Made by a program: the position numbers and the translations under genes. 64,000 nt of DNA, taken from positions 10,291-74,290 of the forward strand of contig CAVYTF010000016.1 of assembly GCA_963771435.1 (NCBI GenBank). The letters run 5' to 3'. This DNA comes from CAVYTF01 sp963771435 (GTDB lineage: Bacteria; Bacteroidota; Bacteroidia; Chitinophagales; Chitinophagaceae). This document shows, one piece after another, positions 41,085 to 51,090 of the stretch (the first letter of the stretch is position 1; the number at the start of each line of letters is the position of its first letter). The notes under the pieces are model-generated. The model was not told where the DNA came from. It searched no databases and saw only the letters and a list, made by a program, of their open reading frames with translations.

Positions 41085-41864
41085 TTATTCTCCAAAAACT
41101 CTTTCTAACACACTCGCCAACCGCAGGCCGCCTTTCAAAAGTTGCTGTTCGACTAATGTATAATTCTTATCAACATAAGCCTGGTCAATAAAACCGTTCT
41201 GAAAATTGTAGACTTCAGGAAGGTATGAGCGACTGTCATTAAACCACTGTAAAACGCTTATTTTCTGGATGGCAGTGACCTGATCTGATGTAAAGTTGCC
41301 GTATTGATTAACACAGCTATCTACATTTATATCTTTTGAATCAATAATTTCATCATCCCAAACTGCATGGAGGTTGGTATGCTCACTTTTGTGGACAAAG
41401 GAAACGTCTATTGAATTTCCTCCTTTGTCAACAGGATAGCCCACATGTAAAGGCTGTGTCATGTCGCCCGTTAAATGGAATACCAATAGCAGATCTTCTT
41501 TGATCTTTTTATTGCTCAGGTTTTGTTTATTCTCAAGCTCTATGATCGCGCTGTTTAATACGGTCATCAAATTATAGTCGGGGGTTGGCACATAGGTTTT
41601 GCCGGAATCAACATCAATATAGTGCCAGGGCCTCTGGTAATAATAATAACTATAGGAGCGCATTTCATCCATCCATGTAGCCGCGTCCTCAAAGCTTGTT
41701 TTATGAAGATAGTGCAGTACTTTTTGCCTTGTGGCGCTATCTAAATAGTGATAAGCAATATCAGCCACAATTTGATGCCCCTTTCTTCCCCATGCATAGG
41801 AATGGTTTGGGAGGAGAGCAACAAGGAGTATTGTTGTTAAACCACTTAATAATATCCTTTTCAT
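41085..41864 (-). CDS. Secreted S1/P1 nuclease
   Basis: A 259-residue zinc-dependent single-strand nuclease. After the signal peptide (MKRILLSGLTTILLVALLPN, cleaved near SYA) the mature N-terminus is WGRKGHQIVADIAYHYL; the N-terminal Trp is itself a zinc ligand in this family. Further ligands appear in WMDEMR, RPWHYIDVD, VFHLTGDMTQPLHVG and HTNLHAVWDDEI. Length is normal. It acts outside the inner membrane on single-stranded nucleic acid. It is divergent from the TonB receptor gene 135 bases away, which suggests a shared role in nucleic acid scavenging. Confidence 0.93.
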   Translation of the reverse strand: MKRILLSGLTTILLVALLPNHSYAWGRKGHQIVADIAYHYLDSATRQKVLHYLHKTSFEDAATWMDEMRSYSYYYYQRPWHYIDVDSGKTYVPTPDYNLMTVLNSAIIELENKQNLSNKKIKEDLLLVFHLTGDMTQPLHVGYPVDKGGNSIDVSFVHKSEHTNLHAVWDDEIIDSKDINVDSCVNQYGNFTSDQVTAIQKISVLQWFNDSRSYLPEVYNFQNGFIDQAYVDKNYTLVEQQLLKGGLRLASVLERVFGE

Positions 41865-41968
41865 ACCTGATAAATTATTAAAGCGCAAACTTACACTATC
41901 AGCAATCCCACCGTGTTAACAAATCATTACCTATCTTTTGCAGACCTTAATATTTTTGCAAACCTCCT

Positions 41969-41976
41969 TACTTTTG
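41969..41976 (+). promoter_or_regulatory. Putative -7 element (TACTTTTG) of the TonB receptor operon
   Basis: An exact TAnnTTTG match 24 bases before ATG 42000. No -33 TTTG at the usual spacing. Confidence 0.5.
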
Positions 41977-41999
41977 CCGCCGATTTAAAATTGATATCA

Positions 42000-44582
42000 A
42001 TGATGAGAAAATCGATACTGCTTATTTCTACAATAATTATCTATTCTTTTGTATCAGCACAGGCCGGTAAAAAGCCTGCACTGGACTCTTCTGTAATAAA
42101 AAGAGATTCCGCAGAAATACGTAACTTTAAGGATGCCGAATTAGATGATATTCCAACCATTACGCTTGATGATAATTCTCTCAATAGCAGCAGCTCCGAA
42201 AACGTTTCTATTCCTTTGAGCGCCGGCCGCGACCCCTTTTATGCAGCTTCTTATTACAACTTCAGCCCGCTACGTTTTAAATCGCGCGGTTATGACGCAG
42301 ATGTATCCGAAACCTATATTAACGGCGTTCCGATGGCCAATCTTGATAATGGATATACACCATATACGTTGTGGGGCGGCCTTACTGATGTTCTGCATGA
42401 CCGCCAGATAACCATTGGATTAGCCAACAATAATTTTAGCTTTGGAGATGTGGGCAACAGCCTTAATATTGATACACGTGCCAGTTACCAAAGGCCGCAA
42501 ACAAGTTTCGGTTATTCTTACAGCAACCGCAGTTATACAGACAGATGGACATTTTCGCATAGCACTGGCTTAACCAAAAAAGGATGGGCTTTTACTTTCT
42601 CAGGAAGCCGCCGCTGGTCAAACGAAGGGTATGTAGCAGGAACATATATAAACGCATGGAGTTATTTTGTAGGGGTTGATAAACGCTTAGGAAAGAAGAA
42701 CCTGCTTTCCCTTGTTGTTTTTGGTGCGCCTAAGGAAGAAGGCTTAGCGGGAGCAGCTACAGCGGAAATGTTTGGCCTGGCGGGTACTCATTATTACAAC
42801 CCGGACTGGGGTTACCAGGATGGAAAGATGAGGGATGCTAATGTTTCCAAAACGAACCAACCGGTTGCCATACTTACGCATGAGCTGCACATTAATACTA
42901 CTACCAGTTTAAAGACTGCTGCAAGCTTTACATTTGGAACAAAGAGCACTTCAGGTATAGATTATTATAATGCGCCTGACCCATACCCGGATTATTACGG
43001 CTACCTGCCAAGCAACTTCAGCAGCGACCCTATACAGCAACAGCAGCTTCAACAACTTTATTCAACCAATGAAAGTGTAAGGCAAATTAACTGGCAACAA
43101 CTGTATAATATTAACCGGAATAATATTGAAACCATAAATGATGTAGATGGTATTGCCGGAAACTCTGTAACCGGTGTGAGGTCGCTGTATATTATATCTG
43201 ACAGGGTTACTAATACGCAAAGATTTACCTTAAACACAACTTTTAATACAGTTGTTGGGCATATGCATTTTACAGCAGGCGCTTCTTTTGAAGCACAAAA
43301 AGATCATGATTATGAAAAAGTAGATGACCTGCTTGGCGGCCAGTTTTATGTTGACCTCAACGAGTTCGCACAACAGGATTTTCCTAACAACCAAAGTGCT
43401 TATCAAAACAACCTGAACGACCCTAACCGTATATTGCATGTGGGAGATAAATATGGCTATGATTATGATATTGACCTGGGAAAAGCGCAGGGTTGGGCAC
43501 AGGCCGCTTTCTCCTTTAAGAAGTTCGATTTCTTTGTAGCAGGGCAGGTATCACAAACTGAATTCTGGCGTGTAGGCAATGTAGTAAATGGTTTGTTCCC
43601 TGACAGTTCCTTTGGAAAATCAACAGTTAACAGCTTTACTAATTTTGGCGGTAAGGGAGGATTTACTTATAAAATTGACGGGAAGAATTACCTCTATGTA
43701 AACGGAGCTTATATTACACATGCGCCTTATTTTCAAAATGCGTATGAATCACCTTCCACAAGGGATGTGGAACAAAGCGGCCTAACAAGCGAAACCATAG
43801 AAAGCGCTGAAGGCGGTTATATTTTGAACGGGCCAAAGTTGAGAGCGAGACTGAGCGGTTACTACACACAATTTAATAATGAATTCCAGGTACTTTCTTT
43901 TTATGATAACCAATATGACAACTATGTAAACTATGCATTAAGCAATATTGATAAGCTTCATTTTGGCGGAGAGTTTGGCTTTGAAGCAAACTTAACACCG
44001 ACCCTTTCCCTTACAGGTGCAGCATCCGTTGGACGCTATTACTATACCAGCAGGCAGAACGCAGTTGTTACGTTAGACAACAGCGCTGCAGTTCTGGAAA
44101 ACGATGTTGTTTATTCTAAAAACTACCGGGTGCCTTCCACACCGCAGGAGGCGTATAGCTTAGGGCTTACTTACCGCTCCCGCAAATATTGGTTTATTAG
44201 CTTAACGGGTAATTACTTTGATCAAATATGGCTTGAAATGAACCCCATACGCAGAACTACTGAAGCTGTGCTGGGATTGGATCCTAAAAGCGCACAATAC
44301 CAGGATGTCATTGACGAAACAGAATTACCAGCCCAATTTACGGTTGATTTTTATGGAGGATATTCGTGGAAACTACCAAAATCAATGGGTTTGAAAAGAA
44401 GGACTTTCCTGGTTTTAAATGCCGGTGTTATGAATTTGCTTAACAACCAGAATATTATTAATGGGGGTTATGAGCAGCTCAGGTATGATTTTACCAACCA
44501 AACGCCAAATACCTATCCCCCGAAATATTATTATGCTTACGGCATTAACTATTACGTGAGCGCAGTTATCCGCTTTAATTAA
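42000..44582 (+). CDS. TonB-dependent receptor
   Basis: An 860-residue outer-membrane protein: a signal peptide (MMRKSILLISTIIIYSFVSA), a short N-terminal linker, a plug-like region (ISIPLSAGRDPFYAASYYNF, YINGVPMANLDNGYT) and a long beta-barrel rich in alternating aromatic residues, ending in FN-type strands (YYVSAVIRFN, terminal aromatic-Asn). It lacks the carboxypeptidase-like repeat domain of most SusC proteins. The next gene, 28 bases on, encodes a DUF5689 lipoprotein, so the two probably form an import unit. The substrate may be nucleic acid or its products, judged only from neighbours. Confidence 0.87.
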   Translation: MMRKSILLISTIIIYSFVSAQAGKKPALDSSVIKRDSAEIRNFKDAELDDIPTITLDDNSLNSSSSENVSIPLSAGRDPFYAASYYNFSPLRFKSRGYDADVSETYINGVPMANLDNGYTPYTLWGGLTDVLHDRQITIGLANNNFSFGDVGNSLNIDTRASYQRPQTSFGYSYSNRSYTDRWTFSHSTGLTKKGWAFTFSGSRRWSNEGYVAGTYINAWSYFVGVDKRLGKKNLLSLVVFGAPKEEGLAGAATAEMFGLAGTHYYNPDWGYQDGKMRDANVSKTNQPVAILTHELHINTTTSLKTAASFTFGTKSTSGIDYYNAPDPYPDYYGYLPSNFSSDPIQQQQLQQLYSTNESVRQINWQQLYNINRNNIETINDVDGIAGNSVTGVRSLYIISDRVTNTQRFTLNTTFNTVVGHMHFTAGASFEAQKDHDYEKVDDLLGGQFYVDLNEFAQQDFPNNQSAYQNNLNDPNRILHVGDKYGYDYDIDLGKAQGWAQAAFSFKKFDFFVAGQVSQTEFWRVGNVVNGLFPDSSFGKSTVNSFTNFGGKGGFTYKIDGKNYLYVNGAYITHAPYFQNAYESPSTRDVEQSGLTSETIESAEGGYILNGPKLRARLSGYYTQFNNEFQVLSFYDNQYDNYVNYALSNIDKLHFGGEFGFEANLTPTLSLTGAASVGRYYYTSRQNAVVTLDNSAAVLENDVVYSKNYRVPSTPQEAYSLGLTYRSRKYWFISLTGNYFDQIWLEMNPIRRTTEAVLGLDPKSAQYQDVIDETELPAQFTVDFYGGYSWKLPKSMGLKRRTFLVLNAGVMNLLNNQNIINGGYEQLRYDFTNQTPNTYPPKYYYAYGINYYVSAVIRFN

Positions 44583-44610
44583 AAATACAATAAACAAAGA
44601 AAATTATAAT

Positions 44611-46059
44611 ATGAAAAATAAATCACTTACCTGGCTGTGTTTTACAATTGCGGTAGTAGCCGCGTGTGTTGTTTCATTCTCCTGTAACAAGAAGTTTGAC
44701 GAGCCGCCAACATCTGTAGCTGTAAACTTAGTGGCAAACACAAGCATAGCACAGTTAAAATTATTGCATAGCGCCGGTGGTATGGAACAGGTTTCCGACT
44801 CTGACGTGATCAGCGGTGTAGTAGTAGCCGATGATAAAAGCGGAAACTTTTACAAACAGATAGTGATAGAAGACTCTACCGGAGGTATCATGGTGGCTTT
44901 GAACGGATATGATCTTTATACAACCTACCCGATAGGCTGCCGTGTTGCTGTTAAAGCTAAAGGGCTTTATCTTGGCGATTATGATGGCTGGGTAGAATTA
45001 GGTGGGGGCATCGGCACTTCAAGCTCAGGCGCCCCTGAAGTAACCGGACTTGCGTCTGCACTTTTTAGCCAATACATCGTGGCAGGAACATTAGGTAATG
45101 TGGTGGTGCCACATGTAGTAACTGTTTCACAACTAAGCACAAATGTACAGGACCCTTATCAAAGCACACTGGTACAGTTGGATAATTTCCAGTTTGCAAG
45201 TACTGATACCGGTAAAACATATGCAACAGCCGGTACTTCACCTGCATCTGTAGGCTTTAATTTACAGGATTGCTCAAGTGACAACATAACCCTCTACAAT
45301 AGCGGCTATGCTACTTTCGCAAGCTTAATTGTGCCTTCCGGCAATGGTGTATTAACAGGCATTTATGTGCCCTACAACAGCACAAAACAAATAGAAATAC
45401 GTGATACTTCTGATGTACAATTTACCGGAACCCGTTGCAATGGTGGTGGCGGAGGCGGTGGCACAGGTGCATTAACGAGCATATCCAATATCCTTGCTTT
45501 ATATTCAGGCTCGGGCATAAAGTTGGGTTCTTACAAGATCAGCGGAACTGTTATTTCAGATGTTGCCAATAAAAATGTTTCCAGCGGTTCTGTAATAATA
45601 GAAGATGGAAGCAACAGGGGTGTTGAGATTTATTTTGGCGGCACAATCGCATATAATCTTGGGGATTCTATTGTTTTGGACGTTACCGGTGATTCGCTTG
45701 TGCAGTATAAAGGTTCTTTTGAAATAGAACCTTCCTATGGGACAGCTCAGCCTGCAGCGGTAGCAACAGGCAGGACTGTAGTTCCCCAGGTAGTAACCAT
45801 CAGCCAGTTGAATGCAAACTTAACGTTGTATGAGTATGCCTTAGTGCAGATACTTGATGCAACAAGCAGCCCAAGCGGAACGTACAAAGGAACAAAGACA
45901 CTTACCGATGCTACGGGGAATATAGAATTGTATACCTCTTCCTCAGCAACTTTTGAGGCCACAACAATGCCTACAGGCGCACATAACTGGACTGGTTATC
46001 CAAGTTATTATAACACTACACCACAATTTCAAATAAGGAACACAAGTGACGTACAATAA
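44611..46059 (+). CDS. DUF5689 domain lipoprotein
   Basis: A 482-residue surface lipoprotein (lipobox VSFSC, Cys near residue 25). Two DUF5689-like OB-fold regions are visible: residues 35-275 (ISGVVVADDKSGNFYKQIVI, EDSTGGIMVALNG) and 290-482 (ISGTVISDVANKNVSSGSVI, EDGSNRGVEIYFGG), each ending in QIEIRDTSDVQ or QFQIRNTSDVQ. They are joined by a poly-Gly linker (GGGGGGG near 278). It follows the TonB receptor and is the likely substrate-capturing partner. A terminator follows at 46084. Confidence 0.85.
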   Translation: MKNKSLTWLCFTIAVVAACVVSFSCNKKFDEPPTSVAVNLVANTSIAQLKLLHSAGGMEQVSDSDVISGVVVADDKSGNFYKQIVIEDSTGGIMVALNGYDLYTTYPIGCRVAVKAKGLYLGDYDGWVELGGGIGTSSSGAPEVTGLASALFSQYIVAGTLGNVVVPHVVTVSQLSTNVQDPYQSTLVQLDNFQFASTDTGKTYATAGTSPASVGFNLQDCSSDNITLYNSGYATFASLIVPSGNGVLTGIYVPYNSTKQIEIRDTSDVQFTGTRCNGGGGGGGTGALTSISNILALYSGSGIKLGSYKISGTVISDVANKNVSSGSVIIEDGSNRGVEIYFGGTIAYNLGDSIVLDVTGDSLVQYKGSFEIEPSYGTAQPAAVATGRTVVPQVVTISQLNANLTLYEYALVQILDATSSPSGTYKGTKTLTDATGNIELYTSSSATFEATTMPTGAHNWTGYPSYYNTTPQFQIRNTSDVQ

Positions 46060-46083
46060 TTTTTTAACTGATAGATCATAATA

Positions 46084-46112
46084 AAGCTGCCCTTTGAACA
46101 GGGCAGTTTTTA
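46084..46112 (+). terminator. Rho-independent terminator of the TonB-DUF5689 operon
   Basis: CTGCCC (46087-46092) pairs with GGGCAG (46101-46106), with AA/TT extension, followed by TTTTT. Confidence 0.85.
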
Positions 46113-46142
46113 GTTTGAGTAGTTTCTTTAATTTCACCCTTT

Positions 46143-47603
46143 ATGAATAAAAATTGCTTTTTAGTTATTACCTTCCTTCTTTGCTTCGCTTCTGAGGCTA
46201 TCTTAGCGCAGCAAAAAAAAACAACCAACGCTCTGAGTCTAAGCTTTGATTATGATCTCACTACCGCCCTTATTAAGCCGCCAAATGTAAGTATGGTCGT
46301 AAATGACTCTGATGACCCTGCATCTCTTTACGGCGTCGTAGTTGATATAAATGAGAATGGCCAGCTTGCTCATGATGGCTCCTATACCTTAAAAGCAACC
46401 AGCAGCAACATCTCAGTTGTGTCAGACGATAATATTCTGATTGCCGATGCTGAAAGCAAGATCATTATAAAAATAAAGCCTTACGGCACTGGCTATACAA
46501 CTATAACACTTATTGCCAGATCAGCCACTTCATCAGACAGCATCACCATTAACTATGCAGTCTCCCAGGGCGGCCTTTATGAAAGTGAAGGTACCCGCTG
46601 GCATACCGGCAACTCAGATGCTTCTGATGCCATTGCCCTGGACAACAGCTATATGGTCGTTGGCGATGATGAAATGAACAAACTCTATGTTCATCATCGT
46701 AATGAGTCAGGCCTGCCTGTGGTAGTATTTGATTACAGCAACCTGTTGCACCTGGAAGATGGCCTACCCGGAAGTTACAAAGAAGTAGACGTTGAAGCGG
46801 TAGCCAAAAGCCCGCGCACCAATATCCTCTATTGGTTTGGCTCCATGAGTAACAACAGTAAGTTTCATGTAAAGCCAAACCGCGACAGGATTTTTGCAAC
46901 TACGGTAAGCGGTAGGGGATCAGGCGCTTCTATCTCTTTTATTGGCGCCTACGAAGGCCTGCGCAGCCAGGTCATTGATTGGGGCAATAAATACGGGTAT
47001 CGCCTCGGGGCAAGTGCCGCTACAGGGCAGGATCCTAAAGCTATTGAAGGATTTAATGCAGAAGGAACGGTTTTTGGACCTGACAGCACTACACTTTACA
47101 TAGGCATGCGGGCTCCGCTCGTTCCAGTCAGCAACCGCACCCATGCTCTCATTGTCCCGCTCTTAAACTTTGAAAGCTGGTTCAATAAAGGCAATCCTTC
47201 ATCTCGTCCTTCCTTCGGGCCGCCTATTGAATTAGGCCTCGGCGGCAGGAGCATACGTGATATTACCCGCCTTTCAAACGGCGTTTACGTTATCATAGCA
47301 GGCTCCTATGGAGAGTCTTCTCTTTATCTTCCCGGTGCTTTGTATAAATGGACCGGTAATGCAACTGATACCGCCGTTTTACTCAGCAGTTTTGACATAA
47401 CGCTCCTGAATGCCGAAGGCATAATGGAAGTGGATGATGCAAATGGCAAACTAATGACCGACAGGTTGCAACTCATTTCTGACGATGGCACCAATGTATA
47501 TTATGGCGACGGCATTCCCGCAAAAGACCTGCCCGAAAACAACTATAAGAAATATCATTCAGACATAGTCATTTCATCAGAACCCGGTGTTTTAAATAAA
47601 TAA
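46143..47603 (+). CDS. Secreted DUF3616-like protein with N-terminal Ig-like domain
   Basis: A 486-residue exported protein (signal MNKNCFLVITFLLCFASEAI, cleaved near LAQ). Residues about 45-145 form a beta-sandwich-like region. From about 170 the DUF3616 pattern appears: MVVGDDEMNKLYVHH, VDVEAVAKSPRTNILYWFGS, NRDRIFATT, PKAIEGFNAEGTVFGPDSTT, LYIGMRAPL and LGGRSIRDITRLSNGVYVII. The family is a predicted beta-propeller of unknown function. It lies downstream of the DUF5689 gene but after a terminator, so it has its own promoter. Confidence 0.8.
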   Translation: MNKNCFLVITFLLCFASEAILAQQKKTTNALSLSFDYDLTTALIKPPNVSMVVNDSDDPASLYGVVVDINENGQLAHDGSYTLKATSSNISVVSDDNILIADAESKIIIKIKPYGTGYTTITLIARSATSSDSITINYAVSQGGLYESEGTRWHTGNSDASDAIALDNSYMVVGDDEMNKLYVHHRNESGLPVVVFDYSNLLHLEDGLPGSYKEVDVEAVAKSPRTNILYWFGSMSNNSKFHVKPNRDRIFATTVSGRGSGASISFIGAYEGLRSQVIDWGNKYGYRLGASAATGQDPKAIEGFNAEGTVFGPDSTTLYIGMRAPLVPVSNRTHALIVPLLNFESWFNKGNPSSRPSFGPPIELGLGGRSIRDITRLSNGVYVIIAGSYGESSLYLPGALYKWTGNATDTAVLLSSFDITLLNAEGIMEVDDANGKLMTDRLQLISDDGTNVYYGDGIPAKDLPENNYKKYHSDIVISSEPGVLNK

Positions 47604-48073
47604 AGAGTGCGTAGTTTATATACCTTCTTTTAGCACCCTTTTTTACAGGTCGCCCTGTTCTCGGTCCATTTCAAGTGGTTCTCCAATACATTCATAAATG
47701 ATCCTTATCTGCCGAGAATACAAGGCCTCTCAGATAAGGGGACGGAGACTAAATGCCATTTATTCAATTCTCACGGCTTTCAAAACTATTGGCTGTCAGC
47801 CTCCCCAACAACCGAAATATAACTTCTTAACAAACAATAAGCAACACTTGCTCTGCCAATATTTCCGAAATACCTCTCTTTAATTAAACTTTTAAGTCAT
47901 AAACTCCCACTTAAACCCTTCGCCAAGGCCCTTCCACCTTCCTGCCGCATCCCTGCCTCCTTCCTGCCACCTTCACCAAAGTCCCACCTATCTGCCCTCC
48001 CTTTCTTCCATCAGTCAGTATGTCACTAACCGAAATAGAACCATTGTATTAAACTAAACCTTACTTTTATATC
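47604..48073. other. Intergenic region with dispersed element copy B
   Basis: 470 bases without a supported gene. Element copy B occupies about 47850-47985. Sequence left of it (CCCCAACAACCGAAATATAAC around 47801-47822) also matches the flank of copy C. The sequence between 48000 and 48073 leads to the xth gene. Confidence 0.8.
47850..47985 (-). repeat. Dispersed two-arm intergenic element, copy B
   Basis: Minus orientation. GTGGCAGGAAGGAGGCAGGG begins at 47970 and CGGAAATATTGGCAGAG begins at 47867, 103 bp apart. The left arm has an 11-bp beat: GTGGCAGGAAG, GAGGCAGGGAT, GCGGCAGGAAG, GTGGAAGGGCC. Confidence 0.87.
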
Positions 48074-48847
48074 ATGAAAATAGCCACTTACAATGTCAAT
48101 AGCATCAACGCGCGTTTACCCATCCTCCTCCGTTGGCTCTCCGAAACCACTCCCGATATCGTGTGCCTGCAGGAACTAAAAGCCCCCCAGGAAAACTTCC
48201 CCTTGCAGGCCATACAGGATGCAGGATATAACGCTATCTGGCATGGGCAAAAGAGCTGGAACGGTGTAGCCATCCTGGCCCGCAGCGCACAGCCCGAAGA
48301 GATACGCAGGGCGCTTCCCGGTGACCCTGAAGATGTCCACAGCCGTTACATCGAAGCCACTGTCAACGGCATTATTGTTGGTTGCCTTTACCTGCCAAAT
48401 GGCAACCCTGCCCCCGGCCCAAAATTCGATTATAAGCTAAGTTGGTTCGAACGGTTAACTGCTCATGCAGCAGGCTTATATAAGTCTGATAAGCCCGTGG
48501 TCTTGTGTGGGGATTATAACGTAATGCCAACCGAAATAGATGTCTACAAACCAGAGCGTTGGGTAGACGATGCCCTCTTTCGCCCGGAAACCCGTGCTGC
48601 CTTCAAAACCCTGGTAGACCAGGGCTGGACCGATGCTATCCGAAAGCTCTATCCCGATGAAATAATATATACCTTTTGGGATTATTTTCGCAATGCTTAC
48701 CAGCGCAATGCAGGCTTACGCATAGACCATTTCCTTCTCAACCCTTACCTCAGCGCCCGCCTCATCGCCGCGGGTGTTGACCGTAACGTCCGCGGTTGGG
48801 AGAAAACCAGCGATCATGCCCCCGTTTGGATTGAAATAGGTAAATAA
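48074..48847 (+). CDS. xth: Exodeoxyribonuclease III
   Basis: A 257-residue Mg-dependent AP endonuclease/3' exonuclease for base excision repair. Family motifs are KIATYNVNSINARLP, DIVCLQELKAP (metal-binding Glu), GCLYLPNGNP, VVLCGDYNVMPTEIDVY, TFWDYFRNAYQRNAGLRIDH and the final TSDHAPVWIEI (catalytic Asp-His). No signal peptide, so it is cytoplasmic. Codons are C-rich compared with neighbours. It lies after element copy B and converges on the S41 protease. Confidence 0.94.
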   Translation: MKIATYNVNSINARLPILLRWLSETTPDIVCLQELKAPQENFPLQAIQDAGYNAIWHGQKSWNGVAILARSAQPEEIRRALPGDPEDVHSRYIEATVNGIIVGCLYLPNGNPAPGPKFDYKLSWFERLTAHAAGLYKSDKPVVLCGDYNVMPTEIDVYKPERWVDDALFRPETRAAFKTLVDQGWTDAIRKLYPDEIIYTFWDYFRNAYQRNAGLRIDHFLLNPYLSARLIAAGVDRNVRGWEKTSDHAPVWIEIGK

Positions 48848-48907
48848 AGCCTCTGATCAATTCAATCCTTAAATCCTTTTTAAATCCGTATTCAAACAAG
48901 ATCCATC

Positions 48908-50265
48908 TCACTCTTTGCACATCCTGATCGCCTCCTCCAATTGCCCATCCCTCTTCTGAATAAGATCACCAATGGTTAAATAAACAGGATAGTCAGGTTC
49001 TATTCCCCATCCTTTATTATTTCTTTCTTTTACTGCAGACGAATACTTAACCATAGGAACTCTTACAGTGATTTTACTATTTGGCAATGTCACAAAAGCC
49101 TCATCCCCGGAAGTATTACCATAATAGCCACCACCACATTCTTCCCCAATAAACTTACCCCGTTTATTTGTTTTAACTATCGCAGAAAATTCTGCACTCG
49201 CTGAAAAGCTGCGCCCATTAGCAAGAACAAATATTTTACCTTTAAAGTTATTGGTTTGAGGCTGCTGCATAGCCAAATTAGGATGGTCTTTTACAGAAAA
49301 TACTTCATTCACTGTTTCTTGGCTCGCATAATACATAAACGGTTTTGCTGTAAGGTATGAATAAAGCAGTTCGCCGTTGCCGTCATTACCACCTTGGTTG
49401 CCTCTTATATCAATAAGAGTGTTCGTACCTTTTTATTTTTCAGGTTAGTAAAAGCAGAGTCCAAAAACTTGCTGAAATTTTCACCCGTTTTATCTAAAAA
49501 CCCATTAAAGAATGTTTTTATCGAAAGCACCGCAACGCCATTCCCTTCATAAGTCAATTGCAGGTATTTATCAGGTTGGGGAAACGGGCTTCCGCAAATA
49601 ACATTCTTTAAAATATCTGCTTGCAAACTTGTGCTTTCTATGCCCCCCGATTGGGTTTTATAAGTCACCTTATAATTACTTTCTTCGCCATACACTATGC
49701 TGAACAACAATTGAAATTCATTCAGTATTTCCCAGTTCTTATGCGATTGAATAAACCCGTCAGATTGTATATAACTAAACAACCGTTGGGTGATCTCATC
49801 CATAGAATGGCCGTTTATAGATAATAATTCTGCCCCTTCAAGTCCATTATTTTGCTTGCAGCAAAAAACAAAAGCCTTGTTATGTATAAACATAACCATC
49901 GCAGGAAATATCTTTACACTACTGTAATACTCTTTCACAAACTGCTCAGGAAGTTTACAGTTTGTATGCCCGTCACCAATGGATCCTATTATAAAGCTTG
50001 TCAATGCATAAAGATCCGTTACGGTCATGCTGTCCTGTATTGATGCAAAGCAACTGTCAAAAATATGGTCCATCGTTTCTTTATTTTGATACCTGTATAA
50101 GCCGGGATGGATTTTTTGCAGGGTATCCCGCAACAATAAAAAGTCGCTTCTTATCAAAGAAGGAGCAATTTTTTTAGATAGAGGAATATTAGTTTGTGCA
50201 AACGAATATGTTGTGATTGCCAGGGTGCTTATAAGAACCAACGCTTTGATCATGTTATATTTCAT
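48908..50265 (-). pseudogene. S41 family peptidase, frameshifted
   Basis: The upstream frame (from 50265) has a signal peptide (MIKALVLISTLAITTYSFAQ) and an N-terminal helical region with SIGDGHTNCKLP, and stops at 49405 after KKVRTLLLI. The second frame begins in the same conserved strand, giving IDIRGNQGGNDGNGELLYSY, then GRSFSASAEFSA with the nucleophilic Ser, and ends at 48908. One missing base near 49413-49418 explains the break. Joined, the protein is about 452 residues, a C-terminal-processing-protease-like secreted enzyme without a clear PDZ domain. Functional state is uncertain. Confidence 0.83.
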
Positions 50266-50439
50266 TATCTAAAAATAGAATTATTAAAAAAGCCTCTTGG
50301 CTAAATGGGATGATTGGTAAAGCATTATGGTTAAAAGGAGAAGATTTTCTGCAGTTGTCGGATTCATTTAATCACCAACCACTAATCACCTCCTAATACT
50401 CTGGCACGAAATTTCTAACACTTCGTTTAAAAAACACAC

Positions 50440-50895
50440 ATGAAAACAACTAATGAAACAGTAGAGGTACTTAATGACCTCATACAGATCAACAACGACC
50501 GCATCGTTGGCTACGAACGCGCTCTTAAAGATTTAAAAGCTGAAGACTTAGACTTGAAGCCTATATTTATGACATGCATAGACCAAAGCCGCACCCTGAA
50601 AATTGAATTGGGCGACGAGGTCCAGAACATGGGCGGCACAATGGACAGCACTACAACCGCAAGCGGTAAACTTTACCGCGCATGGATGGAAGTAAAGAAC
50701 ACTTTCACCGGCCATGACAGGCATTCTCTACTCGCAAGTTGTGAATATGGGGAAGATGCTGCCCAAAAAGCTTATTCAGAAGCGCTTCGTGAAGACATTC
50801 CTGCCTATCTCCGGGAATTAATTGCAGAACAGCAAAAATCCCTCAAAGGCTCACACGACGAAATTAGATCCTTCCGCGATCAGGCATTGGTTTAG
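50440..50895 (+). CDS. PA2169-type four-helix-bundle protein (DUF2383)
   Basis: A 151-residue soluble helical protein: TVEVLNDLIQINNDRIVGYE, LKPIFMTCIDQSRTLKIELG, TASGKLYRAWMEVKNTFTGH and a C-terminal RELIAEQQKSLKGSHDEIR helix. The pattern matches the DUF2383/PA2169 ferritin-like family. Conserved Glu and His residues are present, but metal binding is not demonstrated. Members are often linked to stress response. Single gene. Confidence 0.87.
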   Translation: MKTTNETVEVLNDLIQINNDRIVGYERALKDLKAEDLDLKPIFMTCIDQSRTLKIELGDEVQNMGGTMDSTTTASGKLYRAWMEVKNTFTGHDRHSLLASCEYGEDAAQKAYSEALREDIPAYLRELIAEQQKSLKGSHDEIRSFRDQALV

Positions 50896-51090
50896 AAATA
50901 ATAACTGGTCTGTCAATAACATTTGCCTTAACAGAGTTTGGCTCAAGTATGTCATACCGCTTTTGTGTGTAACGTACTTGGGCCTTATCAAAACCTTCCT
51001 TTTTTTGCCTCATTTGCAATTCTAATAAAACCTAGTATAACATGTATTTTCGTGTTTTTATGTTTCAAAAATTCCTCATCAGTGCATGTC

